Origin: PS1 clade bacterium | GTDB taxonomy: Bacteria > Pseudomonadota > Alphaproteobacteria > RS24 | Length of the DNA: 13,753 nt | Assembly (NCBI GenBank): GCA_016779015.1 | Contig: JADHOK010000026.1 | Coordinates: forward strand, 1 to 13,753 | Direction: 5' to 3' | In this document: positions 6,927 through 12,984 of the stretch, piece after piece | Position numbering within the stretch: position 1 is the stretch's first letter | How the letters are laid out: the number at the start of each line of letters is the position of its first letter | The notes under the pieces: generated by a model | What the model was told of the DNA's origin: nothing | Databases searched by the model: none | What the model saw: the letters and a program-made list of their open reading frames with translations, nothing else | Made by a program: the position numbers and the translations under genes

Positions 6927-8222
6927 TTAAAGGCTACGGCCTTTTTTAATACTGCCATCGCCGAATTTATCGCGCAGCGTGTCCATCGCTTTCTCAGCGG
7001 CTTTGCGCCGCTTCTTGTCGGGGTCGGCAAGGTCGAGCGGGTCGGCCAGCCCGGCATCGACCAGCCCCGAGACGCCAATACCGATAAGGCGAAACTTCTG
7101 TCCCGGATGTTCCAGCAGCACTTGCGCCAGCAGAGCGCGGCCTTTTTCAAACATCACATCGGCCAGCTGCGTCGGGTCGGGCAGGGAGACATTGCGCGTC
7201 AAAGAGGACAATCTGTCGGCTTTCATTTTCAACATCACGGTCTTGCCGGCCACGCCTTTAGCTTTGCAGCGTTTGGCGGTCTTTTCGCTGAGCCACCAGA
7301 GGTGCTTTTCCAGCGCTTTGGCGTCGCTTAAATCTTCGTTGAAAGTGGTCTCGCTGGAAATCGATTTGACGGCGGTGCTGGGCACAATGCGGCGACTATC
7401 CTGTCCGCGCGCCAATCGCGCCAAACGCAACCCCATGGAATCGTAGCGGCGCGACAACTCGGTCTCGTCGATTTTTTGTAGTTGTGCGACCTGCCTTATG
7501 CCGTCGCGGGCGAGGCGCGCCTGCATCGCTTTGCCGACACCCCAAATGGCACTGACCGGCAGAGTAGCGAGAAAATCCAGCGTTTCGGCCGCGCCGATAA
7601 TCGAAAAGCCGCGCGGCTTATTGAGGTCGGAGGCCAGCTTGGCGAGAAACTTATTGTGACTGAGGCCGATGGAGACGGTGATGCCAATCTCCTGCTCGAT
7701 ACGATTGGTCAGTCTCATCAGGCTTTGCGCCGGTGCGCCGCCATGCAGGCGCTCAGTGCCGCGCAGGTCCATAAACGCTTCGTCAATCGATAGCGGCTCG
7801 ACCAGCGGTGTCAGGTCGCGCATCAGCTCGCGCACCTCGCGTCCAACGCGGTCATATTTCTCCATATCCGGTTTGATGATAACGGCATCGGGGCAGGCTT
7901 TGGTGGCTTTGAACATCGGCATGGCGGAATGGACGCCGTGAATGCGCGCAATATAGCAGCAGGTTGACACCACACCGCGCCGCCCGCCGCCGATAATCAC
8001 CGGTTTGTCATTGAGTTCGGGGTTGTCGCGCTTTTCCACTGCAGCGTAAAACGCATCGCAATCGAGATGCGCGACGCCCAATTTGTGCAGCTCTTGGTGG
8101 CGCACCAGACGCGGCGAATTACAGGCCGGACAACGCCGCACGTCGTGCGCCAATGCCTCAAAATGCAGGCAGTCGCGGCACTGCGTCTCAATCAGCGGTG
8201 ATGTGTCCTGCGATATAGTCAT
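6927..8222 (-). CDS. dinB: DNA polymerase IV (Y family) with N-terminal zinc ribbon
   Basis: DinB is the error-prone translesion polymerase. From the chosen start, the protein begins with a four-cysteine zinc ribbon: Cys15, Cys18, Cys31 and Cys34 in CRDC and CPAC. The Y-family palm follows, with HLDCDAFYA (52-60, catalytic Asp54) and LSIDEAFMDLRG (144-155, catalytic Asp147/Glu148). After the palm come VSIGLSHNKFLAKLASD, the helix-hairpin-helix WGVGKAM, and a little-finger domain. All catalytic acidic residues are present. The C-terminus lacks an obvious QLxLF clamp-binding motif. A DPLDLADP segment sits where related alphaproteobacterial enzymes, as I recall them, carry a clamp motif, with the aromatic residue missing. 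The start is uncertain: ATG at 8222 has GAGG close upstream, while ATG at 8240 adds six residues without a ribosome-binding site. Either overlaps the 3' end of the HAD-like gene (35 or 53 bases). Confidence 0.95.
   Translation of the reverse strand: MTISQDTSPLIETQCRDCLHFEALAHDVRRCPACNSPRLVRHQELHKLGVAHLDCDAFYAAVEKRDNPELNDKPVIIGGGRRGVVSTCCYIARIHGVHSAMPMFKATKACPDAVIIKPDMEKYDRVGREVRELMRDLTPLVEPLSIDEAFMDLRGTERLHGGAPAQSLMRLTNRIEQEIGITVSIGLSHNKFLAKLASDLNKPRGFSIIGAAETLDFLATLPVSAIWGVGKAMQARLARDGIRQVAQLQKIDETELSRRYDSMGLRLARLARGQDSRRIVPSTAVKSISSETTFNEDLSDAKALEKHLWWLSEKTAKRCKAKGVAGKTVMLKMKADRLSSLTRNVSLPDPTQLADVMFEKGRALLAQVLLEHPGQKFRLIGIGVSGLVDAGLADPLDLADPDKKRRKAAEKAMDTLRDKFGDGSIKKGRSL
6929..6947 (+). terminator. 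Terminator-like hairpin at the dinB 3' end, oriented to the right
   Basis: AAAGGC (6929-6934), a four-base loop and GCCTTT (6939-6944) form a six-base-pair stem, followed by further T residues to 6947. The U-tract is on the plus strand, pointing into dinB antisense, while the neighbouring genes are on the minus strand. For minus-strand transcripts the A-run precedes the stem, so it would not work as a standard dinB terminator. It overlaps the last codons and stop of dinB. Confidence 0.35.
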
Positions 8223-8841
8223 GCACCTCGGCCCAGACATCTATTCGGGCGGTAGCACCGTCGGCTTTGCCGATCAGCTTTTGCAGACGCGGGTCGGCAA
8301 TGAAATGGATGCAATGCACATGCGGCGCGTCCTCGGCCACCGAATTGATATTGTGCGGTATATCGTCGAGAAAGAAAACCGGTGCCTCGACTTTATCGGC
8401 CAGCCATTTCACCGGCGGGCCTTTGAGACCGCTATTGACCACCACCGGATAATTCATGCCATGGCCTTTCAGATTGTCGATACGCGCCTGCTTATGGTCG
8501 CCGGGCAGATTGGTCAGCACGATAATTTGCGCGTGTGCTGAGAGCGCCGCCAGCGTGTCGGCTGCGCCGTCTGCGGCTTCGATATGCGGCGTTTCGGCGG
8601 CGAAGAAATCATCGATCAGGGTCGGTATTTGCACCGGCTCATTGGTCTCGCGCGATTTGATATTATTGGTCAGCCCAAAATTTTTGAGGTCAATCCATAA
8701 GCCAATGCTCTCGAGATAAACCTCGACGCGCTGCATGAATTTCAGCAATACCTCATCGGCATCGGTGACGATAAGCGGCCGCGTCGGCTCCAGCGTCAGC
8801 GCCTCCAACTGGCTCATAATATGCGGTTCGATTTTACTCAT
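8188..8841 (-). CDS. HAD-like hydrolase
   Basis: This 217-residue protein has the core motifs of haloacid-dehalogenase-superfamily phosphatases. Motif I is VTDADEVLL (25-33), with nucleophile Asp27 and acid/base Asp29. Motif II is IVLTNLP (about 110-116). A conserved lysine follows in GLKGPPVKWLADK, and motif IV is FFLDDIPHNI. The nucleophile and the DD pair are present, so it is probably an active phosphohydrolase. The substrate cannot be inferred. No signal peptide or membrane helix is visible. ATG at 8841 has AAGAGAG six bases upstream; a second ATG at 8817 would shorten it by eight residues. It overlaps dinB downstream, implying coupled expression. A 17-bp tandem repeat lies just upstream, between it and the DUF3572 gene. 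Confidence 0.8.
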   Translation of the reverse strand: MSKIEPHIMSQLEALTLEPTRPLIVTDADEVLLKFMQRVEVYLESIGLWIDLKNFGLTNNIKSRETNEPVQIPTLIDDFFAAETPHIEAADGAADTLAALSAHAQIIVLTNLPGDHKQARIDNLKGHGMNYPVVVNSGLKGPPVKWLADKVEAPVFFLDDIPHNINSVAEDAPHVHCIHFIADPRLQKLIGKADGATARIDVWAEVHDYIAGHITAD

Positions 8842-8868
8842 TCAAAACTCTCTTAAGTCCGGTTCTTC

Positions 8869-8933
8869 AAGTCCAGTGAGGCCCTAAGTCCAGTGAGGCC
8901 CTAAGTCCAGTGAGGCCCTAAGTCCAGTGTGGC
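8869..8933. repeat. 17-bp tandem repeat, three full copies plus one partial
   Basis: The unit AAGTCCAGTGAGGCCCT is repeated exactly at 8869-8885, 8886-8902 and 8903-8919. It is followed by a 14-base partial copy (8920-8933) with one mismatch. The last full copy and the partial copy contain the end of the DUF3572 coding sequence: read on the minus strand, the unit is CACTGGACTTAGGGCCT and holds the final codons and TAG. The array therefore looks like slippage duplication of the gene's 3' end. Two further AAGTCC hexamers lie at about 8855. No strong inverted repeat is present, so it is not an evident terminator. Confidence 0.95.
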
Positions 8934-9196
8934 AAGTCGCCGCCGGGCAGGGCGGCGCGGGCCTGCGCCGGATGCTCGGGATTAATTTCATGCGCCTCGC
9001 AAAATTCGGTCAATAACGCTTCGTCGAACAAAAAGAAGTCGAGCACACCGGCCAGCATTTCCGGGTCTGCCGCGCGCTCCAAAATATCACCCGGCCCCAT
9101 ACCCGACAGTGCGGCGAAGCGGTCCATCATCTCGTCCAGCCCGGCCAGATAGGTCAGCGCTTTCAGAGCCAAAATTTCGGCTGCATCTCTTTGCAT
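8918..9196 (-). CDS. DUF3572 family protein
   Basis: This small protein of 92 residues from ATG at 9196 matches the alphaproteobacterial DUF3572 family, of unknown function. It is mostly helical: AAEILALKALTYLAG, RFAALSGMGPGDI and MLAGVLDFFLFDEALLTEFC follow the family pattern. There are no cysteine clusters, membrane segments or catalytic signatures. A TTG at 9241 would add 15 residues, but it lies right against the U-tract of the rpmG terminator and has no ribosome-binding site, so I prefer the ATG. The ATG also lacks a clear Shine-Dalgarno sequence. The stop codon lies in the first copy of a 17-bp tandem repeat. In Caulobacter and rhizobia, as I recall, this gene sits next to divK; here it directly follows rpmG. 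Confidence 0.85.
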   Translation of the reverse strand: MQRDAAEILALKALTYLAGLDEMMDRFAALSGMGPGDILERAADPEMLAGVLDFFLFDEALLTEFCEAHEINPEHPAQARAALPGGDLPHWT

Positions 9197-9243
9197 GGCG
9201 CTATAATTAGGCTGTTTGGGCGCGAGAACAATAGCCGACAAAG

Positions 9244-9269
9244 AAAAAGGCGCCCGAAGCGGACGCCTT
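9244..9269 (-). terminator. Intrinsic terminator of rpmG
   Basis: On the minus strand, AAGGCGTCC and GGGCGCCTT (9269-9261 and 9255-9247) form a nine-base-pair stem with one G-U pair around the loop GCTTC. A run of five T overlaps the stem base (9248-9244). It lies 22 bases after the rpmG stop and fits a classical Rho-independent terminator. It separates rpmG from the DUF3572 gene. Confidence 0.9.
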
Positions 9270-9291
9270 CAAAAACAAAAACAGTAAGCGA

Positions 9292-9459
9292 TTACTTGAT
9301 TTTGTTTTCCTTGAATTCCACATGCTTGCGGGCCACCGGATCGTATTTCCGCACCACCATTTTTTCAGCCATGGTGCGGGCGTTTTTCTTGGTCACATAG
9401 AAAAAGCCTGTGCCGGCGGTGCTTTCCAGCTTGATTTTAACGGTTGTCGGTTTTGCCAT
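9292..9459 (-). CDS. rpmG: 50S ribosomal protein L33
   Basis: This 55-residue basic protein is a complete L33 of the Gram-negative, zinc-free type. It starts MAKPTTVKIKLESTAGTGF, continues through FYVTKKNARTM and ends KYDPVARKHVEFKENKIK. There are no cysteines, so it is the C-minus form and not the zinc-binding paralogue. L33 sits near the E site of the large ribosomal subunit. The start is clear: AAGGA lies seven bases upstream of ATG at 9459. A near-consensus promoter upstream and a strong hairpin terminator downstream mark it as a monocistronic unit. Confidence 0.97.
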   Translation of the reverse strand: MAKPTTVKIKLESTAGTGFFYVTKKNARTMAEKMVVRKYDPVARKHVEFKENKIK

Positions 9460-9506
9460 TTGTCAAATCCTTGAAAACTTGGGCGCAAAGGGTGCGTGTG
9501 GCCGTG

Positions 9507-9534
9507 AAAATAGGCATTTCCCGCCGCTTGTCAA
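9507..9534 (-). promoter_or_regulatory. Sigma-70-type promoter of rpmG
   Basis: On the minus strand a perfect -35 TTGACA (9534-9529) is followed after 16 bases by TATTTT (9512-9507). Transcription would begin near 9500, about 40 bases before the rpmG start, leaving the AAGGA ribosome-binding site in the leader. It lies in the 92-base gap after the Nudix gene and fits the independent rpmG unit. Confidence 0.7.
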
Positions 9535-9551
9535 CAATTTGTCGCCCTAGG

Positions 9552-10307
9552 CTATAACTCGCTGGTTACCGGCTTGCCGTTGATGAAGCGCACATAGGGG
9601 GCCGGTTTTTTGTGCCGCTGATTGGGGGCAAGCTGAATGCGCTGCTCCACCATATCAATGACCGAACGGGTGATGGCGGGCAGGTCGAGCTTGCGCGCGG
9701 CGGGCAGGGTCAGCCAATGCAAATCCAATAATTCGCCGCTGGCTTTGGCCATTTCCTCAGGGTCGGTATGAATAAACTCGTCATGCACCATAAAAAATCG
9801 CGTGTCGAAGCGGCGCGTCCGGTAAGTCGGGGTAACGGCGCGGGCGATGAAATCAATCTTGTCGAGCGGCGGCTCGACGCCATGGTCGAAATAGCTTTGC
9901 CATACTTTATCGGCTGTCTTCAGGCGCTTATTGGTGCGCCGACCGATAATCAGGCCGGTTTCCTCATAAGTCTCGCGAATGGCGGCCAGCGCCAGTCCGC
10001 GCAGTTTATTGTCCGATACATCTTTTCGGGTTTCTTTGCGCAAGCGCTGCATCACCGGCGCGCTCAGGTCTTTCGGCACTTGCAGCCGCTGGTCGATAAG
10101 GTCGAGCCGTCCGCCGGGAAAGACGAATTTATTGGGCATGAATTTATGACTGGCGGCGCGCTTACCCATAAGAATTTTCGGCTGTTTTGCTTGGCGCACG
10201 ACAATCAGCGTTGCGGCTTCTTTGGGGCGCACAGCCTTGGCATTGTCGTCGCGATATTCGCCGGGCCCGCCCGGTGTGCCGCCTTGATGGATAATTTTCT
10301 TACTCAT
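9552..10307 (-). CDS. Nudix hydrolase with an interrupted Nudix box
   Basis: This 251-residue protein belongs to the Nudix superfamily, which cleaves nucleoside diphosphates linked to another moiety. FVFPGGRLD (61-69) begins the motif and AAIRETYEETGLIIG (108-122) completes it, with the metal-binding REXXEE as Arg111-Glu112 to Glu115-Glu116. The two halves are separated by about 31 more residues than in the standard 23-residue box, an arrangement that resembles NUDT19/RP2-type enzymes. MSKKIIHQGG and the next 20 residues form a polar lead. I chose ATG at 10307, with GAGGG five bases upstream; a longer frame from 10406 only extends into the DUF983 gene. It overlaps the DUF983 stop by eight bases, indicating coupling. 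The substrate is unknown; CoA derivatives are one possibility for the NUDT19-like branch. Confidence 0.9.
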   Translation of the reverse strand: MSKKIIHQGGTPGGPGEYRDDNAKAVRPKEAATLIVVRQAKQPKILMGKRAASHKFMPNKFVFPGGRLDLIDQRLQVPKDLSAPVMQRLRKETRKDVSDNKLRGLALAAIRETYEETGLIIGRRTNKRLKTADKVWQSYFDHGVEPPLDKIDFIARAVTPTYRTRRFDTRFFMVHDEFIHTDPEEMAKASGELLDLHWLTLPAARKLDLPAITRSVIDMVEQRIQLAPNQRHKKPAPYVRFINGKPVTSEL

Positions 10308-10740
10308 GAATGCCCTCACTGACAGTCTTGCGCGCCTCATTTTCCGGCGTCTCATCTTCCGGTGAAAAGCCGTGCATACGCAGCGCCCATTGCAGGCCCA
10401 CCACACCGCCTTTAACTATCGGCAGCGAAATCAGGCTGACAATAACCGCCAATATACAAAACAATGCGGCGTGCACATATAGCGGCGGGGTGTAAAGGCG
10501 CTCGACAATCAGCGCCACCGGAACGATCACATGGCCGACGATAAAAATGGTGAAATAGGGTGGCGCGTCATCGGCTTGGTGGCCCGACAGAGCCAGCCTG
10601 CAGCCGCTGCATTGGTCGCTGATTTTGAGATATTGCCGGAACAATGTTTTGTTTCCGCATTGCGGACACTGGCCGCGCATGCCGCGCCAAATGGCACTCT
10701 TGCGACTACGCTCTTCTCTCAACAAATGTTCGATGGGCAT
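10300..10740 (-). CDS. DUF983 zinc-ribbon membrane protein
   Basis: This 146-residue protein is a clear DUF983 member. An N-terminal zinc ribbon has Cys25, Cys28, Cys44 and Cys47 (CPQC and CSGC). The family signature ADDAPPYFTIFIVGHVIVP (56-74) leads into a first membrane segment (about 62-80). A second segment covers about 88-109, followed by KGGVVGLQWALRMHGF and a polar acidic tail. It is probably an inner-membrane protein with a cytoplasmic metal site; no function is established for the family. ATG at 10740 begins three bases after the rnr stop, with GAGGAAG inside rnr as ribosome-binding site. It overlaps the Nudix gene downstream, so rnr, this gene and Nudix form one operon. Confidence 0.92.
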   Translation of the reverse strand: MPIEHLLREERSRKSAIWRGMRGQCPQCGNKTLFRQYLKISDQCSGCRLALSGHQADDAPPYFTIFIVGHVIVPVALIVERLYTPPLYVHAALFCILAVIVSLISLPIVKGGVVGLQWALRMHGFSPEDETPENEARKTVSEGIHE

Positions 10741-10743
10741 GGG

Positions 10744-12984
10744 TTAACGTCTTCCTCGTGAACGACGCCCGCGTGGTGCGGGCCGACGAAAGGCACCGCG
10801 TTTCTTCGGGCCTTTCTTAATCTTGCCGCCATATGTGCCACCCTCGCGCAGGGAAAACAAGAGGCCGCCTTTCAACGGCGTCGCCTCTTCCAGTTCGACC
10901 TCGACCGCCTCGCCAATGCGAAACACCGTGCCGGTCGTGCCGCCAGTCATGAACATATTATTCTCATCGGCGTAAAAGCGTTCATCGCCAAGGCGCGAAA
11001 TCGGTATCAGACCATCAGCGCCGCTATCATCCAGCGTCACGAACAGACCGGCGCGCGAGACGCCGGAAATGCGTCCGCTGAAGCTCTCGCCAATGCGCTC
11101 CGCCATATGCGCTGCCAGATAACGCTCGCCGGCGCTGCGTTCGGCCAGCATGGCCCGCCGCTCGGTCAGCGATACCGCCTCGGCAATATCGGCCAAGGCT
11201 TCGGCTTCTTGCTCGGTTTGCCCGTCTTTGCCGAACCCTAAAACCGAAACCAGCGCGCGGTGCACGGTCAGGTCGGCATAGCGGCGAATGGGCGAGGTAA
11301 AATGCGCATAACGCGCCAGATTGAGGCCGAAATGGCCGATATTATCGACCGCATAAACTGCCTGCGCTTGGGTGCGTAGCACCGCTTCGGAAACTGTCGG
11401 CGCATAGGTTTCGCCCTCTGCTTGCGCCATCAACCCGTTGAATAATTGCGGCAACAGCGTTTGGCCGAGGCTCAGCTTGACGCCGAACGAGCGCAGAAAA
11501 TCGGACAGCGCGCGCACCCGCTCATCGGGCGGCGTGTCGTGCACCCGATAAATCAGCGCCCGCTTGTGTTTTTCCAGCGTCTCGGCGGCACAAACATTAG
11601 CGCTCACCATCATCTCCTCGATGAGTTTATGCGCCTCCAAGACGGGCGGCACATAGATGCGGGTAATCTGGCCTTTGTCGTCCATCTCGACGCGTCGCTC
11701 GGGACGGTTAATGCGCAAAGGTTGGCGATTGTCGCGGGCCGCCGCCATGCACTGATAAGCGCGCCAAAGCGGTTGCAGCACGGCGTCGTTCAAAGCGCTA
11801 AAAGCGGGCGGGCAATCGCCATCGAAAGCGCGTTGCGCCTCGCTATAACTCAGCTTGGCGGCTGAGCGCATCAGCCCGCGAAAGAATTTGTGGCCGGTCT
11901 TTTTGCCGCTCGCATCGACATGCATCCGCACCGCCAGACACGGGCGCGTCTCGCCTTCGCGCAGCGAACACAAATCATTGGATAGCCGCTCGGGCAGCAT
12001 CGGCACCACGCGGTCGGGCATATAGACCGAATTGCCGCGTTTTTTGGCTTCGCTATCCATGCTGCTACCGGGCGTCACATAGGCCGCCACATCGGCAATC
12101 GCCACCCAGACGATAAAGCCGCCTTCAGCGTCAGGGTCGGGTTCGGTGAAAACGGCGTCGTCATGGTCGCGCGCATCGGCCGGGTCAATGGTTATGAAAG
12201 GCAGAGCGGTCAGGTCTTCGCGGCCTTTTATATCGGCTTCTTTCACGGCCTCCGCTTCGGCCATAACCGCATCGGGAAACACTGTCGGCAAGCCCTGTTC
12301 GGCGATGGAGATGAGCGAGAAAGCGTGCGGGTCATCGGCCGCGCCGATATTCTCTTTCAGGCGTGCGCGTTTGGCGGCCATGCGCGGCCCAGGCAATTTC
12401 TCGCAGACCAGCAGGTCGCCATGGGCGGCCTTTGTGTCTTTTTCCAACTGGTAATCGTGTCGCTCGCGGCGGTCGGCCGGCACCAGCCATAGGCCGTCGC
12501 TGCGCTCGCGCACCACACCGATTACCTGACCACCGGCGTCACCCAGCTTGCGGATGATGCGGGCAATATATTTGTCTTGATTGACGCGGCGTAGCCGAGC
12601 CAGTGCCGTGTCGCCGGGCGAAACCGGCGGGGAAGGGCGGTGACGCCGATTGCGCGGCGGGCTGTCATCAATCTCGATAATCGGGTCTTGCGGCCCGTCC
12701 AGCACATCGCCGTCGCGGCGCGCGCGCGCAACCAGATAGCCTTCTTTATTGCGGCCGGTAATTTCGACGACAGATACGCTTGACAGGTCGCCCTGGCCGC
12801 GCATTCCGGTTTTACGGCTGCCTTCCAACAGACCCTCGGCGCTCATCTCGCGCAGCAGTCGTTTCAGCGGAATACGGTCAGCGCCTTTAATGTTAAAGGC
12901 TTTGGCAATGTCGCGTTTGGTAACCTCGCCCGGCTGGTCGGCGATGAATTTCAGTATCTCATCGCGCGTAGGCATGCGTCCCAT
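10744..12984 (-). CDS. rnr: Ribonuclease R (3'-5' exoribonuclease, RNB family)
   Basis: RNase R degrades structured RNA from the 3' end and takes part in mRNA, rRNA and tmRNA quality control. The 746-residue protein opens with a winged-helix segment (about 1-75), then cold-shock-like OB domains. The RNB catalytic core has ITIDPADARDHDDAVF (264-279); Asp267, Asp273, Asp275 and Asp276 correspond to the metal-binding aspartates of E. coli RNase R. HFTSPIRRYADLTVHRAL (561-578) is the conserved RNB signature. A C-terminal S1 domain covers about 633-712, followed by a 34-residue Lys/Arg/Gly-rich tail. The S1 domain and basic tail favour RNase R over RNase II. ATG at 12984 shares one base with the topA stop (TGATG), so it is coupled to topA. 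Confidence 0.96.
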   Translation of the reverse strand: MGRMPTRDEILKFIADQPGEVTKRDIAKAFNIKGADRIPLKRLLREMSAEGLLEGSRKTGMRGQGDLSSVSVVEITGRNKEGYLVARARRDGDVLDGPQDPIIEIDDSPPRNRRHRPSPPVSPGDTALARLRRVNQDKYIARIIRKLGDAGGQVIGVVRERSDGLWLVPADRRERHDYQLEKDTKAAHGDLLVCEKLPGPRMAAKRARLKENIGAADDPHAFSLISIAEQGLPTVFPDAVMAEAEAVKEADIKGREDLTALPFITIDPADARDHDDAVFTEPDPDAEGGFIVWVAIADVAAYVTPGSSMDSEAKKRGNSVYMPDRVVPMLPERLSNDLCSLREGETRPCLAVRMHVDASGKKTGHKFFRGLMRSAAKLSYSEAQRAFDGDCPPAFSALNDAVLQPLWRAYQCMAAARDNRQPLRINRPERRVEMDDKGQITRIYVPPVLEAHKLIEEMMVSANVCAAETLEKHKRALIYRVHDTPPDERVRALSDFLRSFGVKLSLGQTLLPQLFNGLMAQAEGETYAPTVSEAVLRTQAQAVYAVDNIGHFGLNLARYAHFTSPIRRYADLTVHRALVSVLGFGKDGQTEQEAEALADIAEAVSLTERRAMLAERSAGERYLAAHMAERIGESFSGRISGVSRAGLFVTLDDSGADGLIPISRLGDERFYADENNMFMTGGTTGTVFRIGEAVEVELEEATPLKGGLLFSLREGGTYGGKIKKGPKKRGAFRRPAPRGRRSRGRR

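Noticed and set aside
8869..8933. CRISPR array
   Set aside because: The copies are head-to-tail with no spacers, the unit is only 17 bp, and no cas gene is nearby.
9197..9241. TTG 9241 as start of the DUF3572 gene
   Set aside because: It lies against the U-tract of the rpmG terminator, lacks a ribosome-binding site, and the extra 15 residues fall outside the family.
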